From: Kozakia baliensis
GTDB taxonomy: Bacteria > Pseudomonadota > Alphaproteobacteria > Acetobacterales > Acetobacteraceae
Length of the DNA: 64,000 nucleotides
NCBI RefSeq assembly: GCF_001787335.1
Contig: NZ_CP014674.1
Span: 2,617,501-2,681,500 of the forward strand
Reading direction: 5' to 3'
Shown: in pieces, positions 17,438-26,577 of the stretch
Layout of the letters: each line of letters opens with the position of its first letter
Position numbering within the stretch: position 1 is the first letter of the stretch
The notes under the pieces: model-generated
What the model was told of the DNA's origin: nothing
Seen by the model: only the letters and a program-made list of their open reading frames with translations
Databases searched by the model: none
Made by a program: the position numbers and the translations under genes

Positions 17438-18343
17438 TTGGCTGAGCGTATCTGCCTCTTCGCCCATTACGACCCTGCGGGAAAAATCGCCCCTCATACG
17501 CGGCATTATTTGCGCCAAATCGCGCAATGCGGCTTTACGATCCATATAGCCGTTTCCGGCCATCCCACATTCGAAACGGATGCGCTGGAGGCGCTCTATG
17601 AAGGGTTGGAAGATCTTCCGCTTCATTTCTACCCACGCGTCAATAGTGGGCTAGATTTCGGCGCTTGGCAGTTTCTGCTTCACCGTGGCTGCGCCGAGAC
17701 CGCACAGGAAATTCTTTTCACGAACGATAGTGTATTCGGACCGCTCGCGCCGCTTCCACCCCTTATGGACGACATGCGCCGCCAAAATTACGACGTCTGG
17801 GGCATGGTGCAATCCCATGCCGTGACGCCGCATTTACAATCCTGGTTTGTAGTCATGACGGCGGAAGCTTTAGCGCATCCCGCCATTCAACGCGTTTTGA
17901 ATCAGCCTTTTTCCGACATGTCGAAACCAGAAATCATCTTGCATGGCGAATTGGGAATGGGTCTGGCGTTGGCGGCCACTAAGCTGAAAGTCGGCGCCAG
18001 TTGGCGCAACGAACGACGGATCGATAAGCTTTTAGGTCTCAACCCTATGCATCTGGAATGGCGCGGCGTGATCGCCTCTGGGCGTGCGCCCTTCATCAAA
18101 ACCGAACTGCTGCGCGATAACCCAAGCGCTGTTTGGAGCGTTGGAACATGGCGCGAGGCGATATCCGACCCGCACTTTTTCAAACCCGCTTGGATTGAGG
18201 CCTACCTTGCCGCCAATCCCCGGCGTGCCAACACAGCGCCAATCAACTGGCGGGGCCGCCTTCTGCATGCGCTTTGCACGGAAGATCGTTGGGGCATGCT
18301 CAAACATATTCTCCGCATCCCATTCGATAGACAACGCTCATAA
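17438..18343 (+). CDS. rhamnan synthesis protein F (RgpF)-like protein
   Basis: 301 residues matching the RgpF family (PF05045): N-terminal RICLFAHYDPAGKI, the FYPRVNSGLDFGAW segment and EILFTNDSVFGPL, then DVWGMVQSH and LQSWFVVMT. Streptococcal RgpF takes part in rhamnose-glucose polysaccharide assembly; in Gram-negatives members sit in O-antigen or capsule loci. The start is a TTG with GCGGA just upstream; no ATG is available in frame. It is convergent with the 910-residue glycosyltransferase, 18 bases from its stop, suggesting a small surface polysaccharide locus. Confidence 0.85.
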   Translation: MAERICLFAHYDPAGKIAPHTRHYLRQIAQCGFTIHIAVSGHPTFETDALEALYEGLEDLPLHFYPRVNSGLDFGAWQFLLHRGCAETAQEILFTNDSVFGPLAPLPPLMDDMRRQNYDVWGMVQSHAVTPHLQSWFVVMTAEALAHPAIQRVLNQPFSDMSKPEIILHGELGMGLALAATKLKVGASWRNERRIDKLLGLNPMHLEWRGVIASGRAPFIKTELLRDNPSAVWSVGTWREAISDPHFFKPAWIEAYLAANPRRANTAPINWRGRLLHALCTEDRWGMLKHILRIPFDRQRS

Positions 18344-18361
18344 ACGCCGCCTCTCTTTCCC

Positions 18362-21088
18362 CTATCGACCCAGTATTTTCTTATAAAGTGTTACGAGTTC
18401 GTCCGCCTGTCGATCATAAGTCGGCAAACGATCTTTGAGCGGGTTAGTATAACGGTCGAAGCGCGCAGGATTTTGCAGCAATGCTTCAACAGCTTTTTTC
18501 AATGGCCCAACCTTATCCGTAATTGGAATCAGATTTCCATTGACGCCTTCGACAATTTCTTCCGATTGTCCGCCCGGCGCTGTTGAAATGACCCATACAT
18601 CCCGCGATAAGGCTTCCCGCACGCTGAGCCCATAGCTTTCCCGCCATTGGGATGGAAACAGCAACACATCTACTTTGTCGTAAAATTCGTCTAAACCGCT
18701 TTGGCTATACGCCGGCACGACCGTCACTTTGCCACGCACACGCCATTCATTCGGATCAATCGACGGAAAACCTAAATTGAGCGTATTATCGACCAGAACG
18801 AGTTCCCAGTTGTTCTGCGTTAAAGACGCCATACATTCCTGGATCAGTTCGTAACCCTTGATATGCCCAACCCCGCCTACGAAGGCGAAACGAACCAGGC
18901 TGCCCGGCTCGCGTGGTCGGTGCGGCCTCGCGGGCCAGCAAAAACCGTTTCGATTGATGAAAATACGCTCGGCAGGAACGCCGTTATTCACATAAAGCCG
19001 TTTGTGCTCCTCGGATGGGCTAAGCAAAGCAGCAGCACCCAAAATCCCCTGCCGCGCCACCGCGCGACGCGCCTGCAGATAATGCTCATAAGTCGAACGT
19101 TTTGGATGAATTTTCTTGTCGAGATGATAGCTGCCATCATCCTTCGTCAGGAATAATTGGTCTGACAACCACCAACAATCATGCAGAGTAATGACATAAG
19201 GAATCTGGCGCGCTTGGCATAAGCGCAGCATTGCTGTTCCCATTTCCTGAATGGCATGAAAATGCACCAAGTCCGGACGCCAAGCATCGGCCCAACGCGC
19301 TAGATCGTCCGCGATGGTAGGATTGTCCACAGAAGCGCCGCGCCCCGGAAGCACCGAAAGAACGTCCGAGCCACAAGCCACATAGCGAATATTACCGCTT
19401 GGCTTCTGATCCAAATCCGGTCGGCAGGTTAGGACACTGACTTCGCATTGGCGCTCTTGCAACGGCTTCACCATCGCTTCTGCCACGATCGTCGCACCGC
19501 CGAAGGAACGTGGCGCGAAGAATACATTCGCCATCAAGACGCGCATCTTCTCGGGCGTGAAAGCTGACGGCGCGCCATATAATGGAAAGAGCTGATTTCT
19601 GGCGATTTTTTCCGGCATGTAAAGTTCAAGAACATCCCGTCGCGCCGCTGTCGCCAAAGCGTGACGTAAAGAAACATCCTGAGCGAGAGCCAGTAGTCTT
19701 TCCTGCCATACAGAGGCGGAAGAAGCCAAAAAGCCGTTTTCGCCATCGCGAACAACATTTGCGAGAGAATTGGCAGGCGAACATACCGAAGCGACACCGA
19801 CGATACTGGCTTCGAGGAATTTTATATTGCTCTTACAATCATTGAATAACGTATCTTCCAAAGGCGCTATCGCAATGTCGGAATCGGCCAATACCGAAAG
19901 ATATTCGGCATAGGAAAGCTCAGATATCGTTTCAATGCGCTCCTGAAGGCTCTCGAATGCGTCCGATAGCGTCAGTGATCCAATAATGCGCAATCGCAAA
20001 CGTGGTTCTGCTTTCATGGCAGCAATCAAGCCCGCTTGCACCTCTTTGAAATCAACATCGTGCGCCCGGCTTCCCGAACCATAACAAATATAGATCGCTC
20101 CTTTTTCTCGAAAAGAGAGTTGTGGCAGAGACTTGGCGACGGCCAATGTTTCGCCATCCAGCGCATTTTCCACGACAGCCACATCGGAAATACCAATATT
20201 CTTCATGGCTTGTGCCAGTTTGGCGGTCGAAGCGAGACCACGTCCACATTCAAGCAGGCAAAGAAGGAATAAATCCGCACCAGCCAGCAAACCGCGCTGC
20301 TCTTTCTTTTTGAGCACATGAATATTGGTGTTTTTCAAATACTCGCTGCGATCGAAAATAAGATCGTCTACTTCCCATCGTGGGCTTAAATTCAACCGAT
20401 GCGCTTCGCGTACGAGTTGCAGAGCATCCTCATATCCGGGCACGCGATAAAAGATGACCTGCGTCGCTACCTGGATTTCAGACATGGCGCGCGCCGTATC
20501 TTGCCAATCAATAATACAAACTTCCCAGCCAAGGCTCGTCAGTAGTTCTTTCTTTTGCTGCACCCGATATTTGACGCATTGCTTAATATTCAGATCGGCA
20601 ATGATTAGAAAACGGGGCGATAGAGTCGTAACGGACCGTGCAACCGGCCTTGTATAGAAAGTTTCGGCTTCCTTGGAACATGAGAAAAGCGGATCTTCCG
20701 CCGCGTGACGCGCCCCAATCGCCAAACGGTGCGTTTTGATACCGAGCCGTCGTAGGATAGCGGCACTTATACGTAAGGCTAAAACGCGCAGACCGTTTTC
20801 GCGGGCAATATCCTTTATCCGTTCCTTAACCTCCGATAATGGCGTTCCCTTTGGGGATTTTCCCAAAGAAAGAGATCGGATGACCCGAAGTGGCAAGGTA
20901 ATACGCCATGATAAAGAATTTCTCATAAGGCGCGTCTGACGCCTCATTATTTTGAGTTCTTCCTGCAATCCATCGGCACGAATTGCATTGAGGCGTGCGG
21001 CACTGCGATAACTTTCAGCAGCATGCAAAAGCGCATCCGCATCTGAGTCGTCGGTCTGCGAAACGGGATCATGAGCGGAGCGTTGCAT
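18362..21088 (-). CDS. large tandem glycosyltransferase
   Basis: About 908 residues. Residues 20-60 are a helical/coiled-coil segment (LNAIRADGLQEELKIM). Then two GT-B type units: one at about 155-495 that looks like a GT4-type fold with a weak acceptor half and the SNIKFLEAS donor-side motif, and one at about 505-905, a complete GT4 family unit with FGGATIVAEAM, the VHFHAIQEMG and ITLHDCWWLSD segments, and the donor-site FPSQWRESYGLSVREAL with its ExxxxxxxE. Bifunctional GTs of this type extend cell-surface glycans. An in-frame GTG lies 6 bases further up. Base composition is lower in GC than neighbours, which suggests a variable surface locus. Confidence 0.85.
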   Translation of the reverse strand: MQRSAHDPVSQTDDSDADALLHAAESYRSAARLNAIRADGLQEELKIMRRQTRLMRNSLSWRITLPLRVIRSLSLGKSPKGTPLSEVKERIKDIARENGLRVLALRISAAILRRLGIKTHRLAIGARHAAEDPLFSCSKEAETFYTRPVARSVTTLSPRFLIIADLNIKQCVKYRVQQKKELLTSLGWEVCIIDWQDTARAMSEIQVATQVIFYRVPGYEDALQLVREAHRLNLSPRWEVDDLIFDRSEYLKNTNIHVLKKKEQRGLLAGADLFLLCLLECGRGLASTAKLAQAMKNIGISDVAVVENALDGETLAVAKSLPQLSFREKGAIYICYGSGSRAHDVDFKEVQAGLIAAMKAEPRLRLRIIGSLTLSDAFESLQERIETISELSYAEYLSVLADSDIAIAPLEDTLFNDCKSNIKFLEASIVGVASVCSPANSLANVVRDGENGFLASSASVWQERLLALAQDVSLRHALATAARRDVLELYMPEKIARNQLFPLYGAPSAFTPEKMRVLMANVFFAPRSFGGATIVAEAMVKPLQERQCEVSVLTCRPDLDQKPSGNIRYVACGSDVLSVLPGRGASVDNPTIADDLARWADAWRPDLVHFHAIQEMGTAMLRLCQARQIPYVITLHDCWWLSDQLFLTKDDGSYHLDKKIHPKRSTYEHYLQARRAVARQGILGAAALLSPSEEHKRLYVNNGVPAERIFINRNGFCWPARPHRPREPGSLVRFAFVGGVGHIKGYELIQECMASLTQNNWELVLVDNTLNLGFPSIDPNEWRVRGKVTVVPAYSQSGLDEFYDKVDVLLFPSQWRESYGLSVREALSRDVWVISTAPGGQSEEIVEGVNGNLIPITDKVGPLKKAVEALLQNPARFDRYTNPLKDRLPTYDRQADELVTLYKKILGR

Positions 21089-21147
21089 GCCCACGATTAT
21101 CGGGGCCTCTCTGCGTCACCACAATAGGGGCCATGTTCGAACAAGGC

Positions 21148-21185
21148 ATAAAAAAACCCGGTCTCGAGAGACCGGGTTTTCCAAC
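21148..21185 (-). terminator. intrinsic terminator of the RTX-like gene
   Basis: On the minus strand AAAACCCGGTCTC and GAGACCGGGTTTT form a long perfect stem closed by a 3-4 base loop and followed by seven T, 20 bases after the stop of the RTX-like gene. It isolates that gene from the glycosyltransferase downstream. Confidence 0.92.
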
Positions 21186-21202
21186 AATGGCTAATTCAGA
21201 AA

Positions 21203-22624
21203 TTAGCTGATGTTGATGTTGGTTGCCTTCAGGTCGTTCACACCCAAGAAGGTCACCTTGGCGTTGTTATCAAGCTGCAACGTGGTGTTGCCGCCCGTAA
21301 CCGTTGCCGTAGCAAGCAGGTCCTGAATCGCTTTCGCTTGGTCAGCCGGCTTGTAGTTATACATGAAGAAGATGTTGCCCGCGGCGCTTCCGAAGTCGGC
21401 AATCGTGAAATCACCGCCCGTATGGCCCTTGAGAACACCGAAGGCGTTGTCGGCGCCAGAACCGCCCGTAACGGTCGCGTTGCTGTCGCCGGTCGTGCCG
21501 TCGAACTGCGTGCCGAAAACAAATTGATCCGCTCCCGTACCGCCGATGATGGTCTGGTTGCCTGCGCCCGTCCAAGCGCTCAGCGTACCATGAGAAGACG
21601 AAGCATCGAGATATTCGTCCCCGGTCGTGTGAGGCTGGTTCGCCGTGAAAAGCGTCTCGCCCTTGCTGTCCAGCATGAGGTGCAGCCCGCTCGCACCATA
21701 GACGGTCGCCGTTCCAGCGGAGATCGACGTATTGCCCGTGCCGGAGATGAACTGCAGAGCACCGCTGACACTAATATCCTGATCGCTACCGTGAACGACC
21801 TGCAGTGCGTTCGCGGCGGAGATCGTCGCGCCGACGGCCCCACTGACCAAGCCTGTATTACCCGTGAAGGTGATTGCCGAAGCCGAACCGCCGAAGACGC
21901 TGCTGTTATCCCCAACCGAGATGTTGTTCTTGCTGGACGTATCGACAATAACGGAATTGGACTGCAGCGAAACCTGCGACGTGCCGCCCATGAGCGTCAC
22001 GGTGTCAGTCGAGCCATTATCGACACCGTCGATCGTGTCCTGACCTTGCGACAGAACGAGATTCGTGCCTTTGCCCAGCGTGATGTGGTTCTGGCCCGCG
22101 CCGCCGCTAATAGTGTTAGAACCATTCGAACCGTAAATGGTGTCGTTGCCGTCACCGGTCGCGACTTGCCAGTTGCCGTTCTTGCCCTGCGCGTTGAACG
22201 TATTGTTGCCAACCGTGCTTACGAAAGCGCCCGACTGGCTATCCACGTTGAGCGTAACGCCTGCCGCATCGGAAGCCAGAACGTTGAAGCTGGATGCCGT
22301 TACACCAGCGCCGTTGATCGTCACGGCGTCGGACAGCAGAGGCTGAACCTGCTCGTCCGTTGCGTTCGCGCCGATAGCAGCATGGGTGTAGTTACCCGTC
22401 AGCGTATAGTTGCCGCCCGCGGTGATGATGCCTTGAACAACGCTCGCATTCGAAGCCGGAGCTGCATTGCTGCCAGCCGTAAGAAAAGAACTAGAAAAGC
22501 TTCCCTTCGATGAGGCGGATAAAATGTTGTTGGCGTAATCCTGCGCAAGCGACTGCGTCTGGCCACCATTAACGGTAACCTGAACATGCGTGCCGGATGC
22601 GCCAACGACGGTAACAATCGCCAT
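21203..22624 (-). CDS. RTX-like glycine/asparagine-rich secreted protein
   Basis: 473 residues, strongly Gly, Ala, Asn, Ser and Thr rich, no Cys and very few Arg or Lys. There is no N-terminal signal peptide. Degenerate RTX (hemolysin-type calcium-binding) nonapeptides occur at about 157-180 (GDGNDTIYG, GGAGQNH) and 356-373 (GAGNQTIIG, GGTGADQFVF), with beta-roll-like short repeats between. C-terminal residues resemble type I secretion signals (aliphatic/acidic ending). Likely exported by a type I system as a surface or biofilm protein; no type I genes are in the window. AAGGA lies 9-10 bases before the ATG. Confidence 0.8.
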   Translation of the reverse strand: MAIVTVVGASGTHVQVTVNGGQTQSLAQDYANNILSASSKGSFSSSFLTAGSNAAPASNASVVQGIITAGGNYTLTGNYTHAAIGANATDEQVQPLLSDAVTINGAGVTASSFNVLASDAAGVTLNVDSQSGAFVSTVGNNTFNAQGKNGNWQVATGDGNDTIYGSNGSNTISGGAGQNHITLGKGTNLVLSQGQDTIDGVDNGSTDTVTLMGGTSQVSLQSNSVIVDTSSKNNISVGDNSSVFGGSASAITFTGNTGLVSGAVGATISAANALQVVHGSDQDISVSGALQFISGTGNTSISAGTATVYGASGLHLMLDSKGETLFTANQPHTTGDEYLDASSSHGTLSAWTGAGNQTIIGGTGADQFVFGTQFDGTTGDSNATVTGGSGADNAFGVLKGHTGGDFTIADFGSAAGNIFFMYNYKPADQAKAIQDLLATATVTGGNTTLQLDNNAKVTFLGVNDLKATNINIS

Positions 22625-22728
22625 GCGATATTATTCCTTATTATTCGTTGTGCAACCAAAGGCGATCTTTTTCATCGCCCGTTCATCTAAACCCTCTTCA
22701 CCTTTAACAAGAAGAAAAGGTAAAAGAC

Positions 22729-22756
22729 AATATATTGTAGGCTTAATTTTCGTGAA
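22729..22756 (-). promoter_or_regulatory. candidate sigma-70 promoter of the RTX-like gene
   Basis: On the minus strand TTCACG and TATATT are spaced by 16 bases, about 105 bases before the start codon. The -10 box lies inside a perfect 12-base palindrome, ACAATATATTGT at 22727-22738, that could be an operator. Support is by consensus only. Confidence 0.4.
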
Positions 22757-23078
22757 GGATCAGCCATCTTAATAAGACATAGATAAAAAAGTGATCGGCT
22801 GCTTGTTTACGCAAGAAAATAACGAAAAATTACTTATGAACGCTTCCTCAAAAATTTTCGACGCACTCTAGCGAAAGCCGGTCCGAAAAATAGCGCTTCA
22901 ATCAGCCTTTTGCGGAGAAGGATGAATTTCTCTCAGATTATGTGGTCGATAAGTTACAATTCGCTTTCCTAATGGCAGAATTCAGCGACTGCAATATTTC
23001 GAACTTTTTTCTATTAACTTAATAATTTATTAATGTTGTATAACGCTTATCACTCATCGTCTTTCCACAGGTGCCCAC
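22757..23078. other. AT-rich intergenic region without a gene
   Basis: The divergent gap between the RTX-like gene and the thioredoxin-like gene. It is clearly richer in A and T than the rest of the window and holds no ORF with a ribosome-binding site. The last 90 bases (TTAACTTAATAATTTATTAATG and TATAAC) look like a promoter for the plus-strand gene, without a clear -35 box. No tRNA, repeat or riboswitch fold recognised. Confidence 0.5.
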
Positions 23079-23648
23079 ATGAAGCTTTCTTTATCTCGCA
23101 GATTGTTCGGAAACTGTCTGGCCAGTTCTTTTCTTGTGACCAGCTTCTCTAGTTTCGCCGATGAGAAAAGCAATCAAGAATCTATTGAACATATACAACG
23201 AAGTTCTTCACCATTTCTTTTGCCACCGATAGAAATCGCCGATTCATCGCAGAATCCGGTTTCTCTCACACACTGGCGCGGCAAGCCCTTTCTTTTACAT
23301 CTTTGGGCAACTTGGTGCGGACCATGCCGCCAAGAATTACTTGAAATCGACCGCGTATATTATGAGCTTGGCGAGACCGCGAACGATATTGTTCCCATCG
23401 CCTGTCGCAGTGGCGATGCGGAAAAAATTCGGGGTTATTATAAACAAATCGGAATAACGCATTTGCCGGTCTATACCGATCAAGGTGGCAAGATAGACCG
23501 CGACCTACAGAAGATCACCAATATTCCGCCCGCCTATCCTACGACTCTGATCATCAATTCACAGTTTAACGTTATTGCCCAACATTCAGAGGAATTACTC
23601 TGGTCCGCGAATGGCGTACGCAATGCCCTAAAAAATGCCGCTCTCTAA
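23079..23648 (+). CDS. TlpA-like periplasmic thioredoxin-fold protein
   Basis: 189 residues with an N-terminal signal peptide (about 1-27, ending SSFA/D) and a thioredoxin fold from about residue 45. The active site is WCGPC with Cys80 and Cys83, and the cis-Pro loop is AYPTTLII. TlpA/ResA-like proteins are reductants for cytochrome c maturation, copper sites or other periplasmic thiols; the WCGPC site points to a reductase. The gene is AT-richer than neighbours. A short partner for DsbB at 26095 could be imagined but there is no direct evidence. Confidence 0.88.
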   Translation: MKLSLSRRLFGNCLASSFLVTSFSSFADEKSNQESIEHIQRSSSPFLLPPIEIADSSQNPVSLTHWRGKPFLLHLWATWCGPCRQELLEIDRVYYELGETANDIVPIACRSGDAEKIRGYYKQIGITHLPVYTDQGGKIDRDLQKITNIPPAYPTTLIINSQFNVIAQHSEELLWSANGVRNALKNAAL

Positions 23649-23655
23649 TATGCTC

Positions 23656-25692
23656 TTAGGGCACATTACGCCTCAATTCCTCTAGCCATATGTTGGCGTT
23701 TCCGTCCGAAGGCGCCCGCCAATCCCCACGTGGAGACAAACTACCGCCAGCGCTTAATTTCGGACCGTTCGGCATGGCGGAGCGTTTGAACTGGCTGAAT
23801 CCGAAGAATCGTTTGAGGAAAACCTCAAGCCAGAGTTTGATTGTGGCAAGATCGTAGGATGTTCGTCGATCCTGCGGGAAATGCGCGGGCCATGCTCCCG
23901 TATGAATGTTCCCCCATGCCTTTTCAGCTAGGAAAGCAATCTTAGAAGGCTTGAAACCGTATCGCACCGTATAAAACAGGTTAAAATCCTGCAACCCATA
24001 TGGTCCGACCACATCTTCCGTCCGCTGAATATTGCGCTCCTCGTCATGAGGAACGAGTTCGGGCGTAATCTCCGCACTGACGATCTGCTCCAGCACCGGC
24101 CCCACTGTCTCGCGCAGTTCGCTCTCATGCGCCAGCCAGCGTATGACATGCTGTATCAGTGTCTTCGGCATACCGGCATTAACGTTGTAATGAGACATCT
24201 GATCGCCGACGCCGTAGGTGCACCAGCCCAAAGCCAGTTCCGATAGATCGCCCGTTCCAATAACGAGGCCACCTAACTGGTTGGCCAAACGGAACAGGAA
24301 ATCCGTCCTGAGGCCAGCCTGCACATTCTCGAAAGTAATGTCGTGCACGGCCTCACCCTGTGCAAAAGGATGCCCGATGGTTTCAAGCATCTGCGTGGCC
24401 GTTGGGCGAATATCCAACTCATGCGCATCGACATCCAGCGCCTGCATCAACGCGTGGGCCAAATGGCGGCTTTCCGCACCCGTGGCAAAGCCCGGCATAG
24501 TGTAAGCCGCAACGCTTTTGCGCGACCAGCCTAGCTCGTCAGCCGCTCTTGCCGCCACCAACAAAGCCAAAGTCGAATCCAGCCCGCCGGAAACGCCGAT
24601 CACCATACGGCGCACGCCGCTTTGGCGTAGCCGTTGAGAGAGCGCAGTTACCTGGATCGTCCAGGCTTCGTAACAATCCCGCGCCAAATGCGCCGGGTCG
24701 GATGGCACGAAGGGAAAGCGCGGCACGATGCGGCGTAATCCGATATCCTCCAGAGGAGGAGAGAAAGTGAATTCGACACGCCGCCACAGCGCGCCGCCAG
24801 CCTCATGCGCACAAGCGGCGAAACTCGTCATGCGCAGCCGTTCCTGCCGCAGCAGATCAAGATCGATATCGGCAAAAACGCATTTGGCCGCAGAAGGAAA
24901 TCTTTCCGATTCCTCCAGCAATCTTCCCGCTTCGTAAATGGAAACCTGACCATCCCACGCGACATCGGTCGTCGATTCGCCTGCACCGGCGGCGGCGTAA
25001 AGATAAGCACAGAGACTGCGTTGCGATTGGGACCGGCATAGCAAATGACGTTCGTCCGATTTGCCGATCGTCACATTGCTCGCGGAAGGATTGGCGATGA
25101 TCGTCGCCCCTGCCAAAGCCAGATTGGTGCTGGGCGGCGCGGGAACCCAGACATCCTCGCAAATCTCGACGCCCATGGTGAGGCCAGGAACGTCTTCAGC
25201 GGCGAAAAGCAGATCGACGCCGAAAGGTACTTCGACACCGTTGAGCTTGATGGCCCCACCACGATGCCCAAGACCAGGAGAAAACTGACGCGCCTCATAG
25301 AATTCGCGGTAATTCGGAAGATAGGATTTGGGCACGACACCCAAAATAGCGCCTCGGTGAATGACGACGGCGCAGTTGAAAAGGCGGTCCGCATGTCGCA
25401 GCGGCGCGCCTACGACAAGAACGCATTGCCAGCCGATGCTATCGGTTACGAGATGCGCGAGCGCCGTTTCCACAGCGTCCAACAACGCATCCTGCTGCCG
25501 CAAATCCTCGATCGCATAGCCGGAAAGGCAGAGTTCCGGGAAGACTGCGAACGCAGCGCCCGCCTCATGACATTCCCTCATCTGAGTGGCAATGGCGCGC
25601 CCGTTTTGAAAAGGATCCGCGAGCGTGATCGGTAACGTGCAGGCGGCCATACGCGCCATACCGTGACGATAGAGAGAATGGAAATCACGCAC
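23656..25692 (-). CDS. nadE: glutamine-dependent NAD+ synthetase NadE
   Basis: 678 residues, the long two-domain form. The N-terminal nitrilase-type glutaminase has catalytic Glu53 (FPELCLSGY), Lys122 (VPKSYLPNY) and Cys178 (VEICEDVW). The C-terminal synthetase has the pyrophosphatase loop SGGLDS at 367-372 and substrate motifs such as [12 protein letters not shown]. It amidates nicotinate adenine dinucleotide using Gln and ATP. It ends 7 bases from the thioredoxin-like gene (convergent). Confidence 0.96.
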   Translation of the reverse strand: MRDFHSLYRHGMARMAACTLPITLADPFQNGRAIATQMRECHEAGAAFAVFPELCLSGYAIEDLRQQDALLDAVETALAHLVTDSIGWQCVLVVGAPLRHADRLFNCAVVIHRGAILGVVPKSYLPNYREFYEARQFSPGLGHRGGAIKLNGVEVPFGVDLLFAAEDVPGLTMGVEICEDVWVPAPPSTNLALAGATIIANPSASNVTIGKSDERHLLCRSQSQRSLCAYLYAAAGAGESTTDVAWDGQVSIYEAGRLLEESERFPSAAKCVFADIDLDLLRQERLRMTSFAACAHEAGGALWRRVEFTFSPPLEDIGLRRIVPRFPFVPSDPAHLARDCYEAWTIQVTALSQRLRQSGVRRMVIGVSGGLDSTLALLVAARAADELGWSRKSVAAYTMPGFATGAESRHLAHALMQALDVDAHELDIRPTATQMLETIGHPFAQGEAVHDITFENVQAGLRTDFLFRLANQLGGLVIGTGDLSELALGWCTYGVGDQMSHYNVNAGMPKTLIQHVIRWLAHESELRETVGPVLEQIVSAEITPELVPHDEERNIQRTEDVVGPYGLQDFNLFYTVRYGFKPSKIAFLAEKAWGNIHTGAWPAHFPQDRRTSYDLATIKLWLEVFLKRFFGFSQFKRSAMPNGPKLSAGGSLSPRGDWRAPSDGNANIWLEELRRNVP

Positions 25693-25893
25693 GTCAATTC
25701 GCCTTCATCATTTCGCTGCGCCCAACAGGCGGTTCGATACACGCTCACCGCAAACAGTGCTCAATAATACACGCTCCCCAAAAATAAACGGCTTCATTCG
25801 CGCGTGATTGAACTGTGCAGAGCCTTGTCCGTTGCAATGCTTTCACAGGCGGAATGGCCGCTAGCCTATTTTAGGCATTTTCGGAGGTGTCAT

Positions 25894-26064
25894 ATGGATC
25901 TGTTACGTTGGACCGTTGTTTTTCTTATTCTTGCCCTGTTGGCAGGCGTGCTCGGATTCGGTGGGATCTCAGCGGATTTCGCCTATATCGGCAAAATCTT
26001 GTTCTTCATCTTCCTGGTTCTACTGATCGTCAGCTTCGTACTGGGGCGTGGGCGACGCATGTGA
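25894..26064 (+). CDS. DUF1328 small membrane protein (UPF0391)
   Basis: 56 residues with two hydrophobic segments (about 4-24 and 28-50) around a GGISADFAYIGKI loop, the hallmark of the UPF0391/YtjA family. Members are membrane peptides often induced by envelope or general stress; function is unknown. GGAGG lies 7 bases before the ATG at 25894; the longer frame from 25804 lacks family similarity. Stands alone between nadE (divergent) and dsbB (convergent). Confidence 0.88.
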   Translation: MDLLRWTVVFLILALLAGVLGFGGISADFAYIGKILFFIFLVLLIVSFVLGRGRRM

Positions 26065-26072
26065 TCCATGCC

Positions 26073-26105
26073 GCCGTGGCTAAGTTCGAAAGACTTAGCT
26101 ACGGC
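26073..26105. terminator. hairpin between convergent DUF1328 and dsbB genes
   Basis: GCCGTGGCTAAGT and ACTTAGCTACGGC form a 13-base stem with one mismatch and a 7-base loop, covering the dsbB stop codon. No T run follows on either side, so it is a termination or stability hairpin of moderate certainty. Confidence 0.45.
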
Positions 26106-26577
26106 GCTCCCGCCAAATTCCGTAACTGATCAATACCAGCAAAACAAAAGCGAAGAGCCCGCCTAGAACGCTCATCGAAATAGGCAGATGAAATAGATAC
26201 GTCGCATCGTCACAAGGCTTGGCGGGGCGCATCGGCATGCTCAACAGCCGCTCCCGAAACGAGCCACCATGAAAATGAGGCGCATGGCATGACGGCAAAG
26301 GACTTTGCCACCATTTATGCTCGACCCCACCATGCAAAATCGCCAAACCTATATCGATGACGAGCACCGGTATGGAAAGAACGGCCGACCAAAAGCCTAT
26401 TCTTCCAGGAATAAGAAGCGCAAGCACGCCAAGAACGAGAAGAATACGCCAAGGCATGCGCTCGAGCAGACAAAGCTCGCAAGGAACATATTCGAGAATA
26501 TGCTCGGCATACCACGTCAACCCGAGTGCGAAGGCACTCGCGAGAACGAGCATGCCTCCGATTGAACGTATGATCAT
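26095..26577 (-). CDS. dsbB: disulfide bond formation protein B (DsbB)
   Basis: 160 residues with four hydrophobic segments. The periplasmic redox Cys pairs are present: Cys33/Cys36 (CELC, following the first segment) and Cys97/Cys122 in the second loop. DsbB reoxidises DsbA and passes electrons to ubiquinone. The start codon overlaps the otsA stop (ATGA), an unusual partner; there is no DsbA in the window. The second loop is His-rich (SCHAPHFHGG), a common feature in alphaproteobacterial DsbB. Confidence 0.93.
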   Translation of the reverse strand: MIIRSIGGMLVLASAFALGLTWYAEHILEYVPCELCLLERMPWRILLVLGVLALLIPGRIGFWSAVLSIPVLVIDIGLAILHGGVEHKWWQSPLPSCHAPHFHGGSFRERLLSMPMRPAKPCDDATYLFHLPISMSVLGGLFAFVLLVLISYGIWRERRS

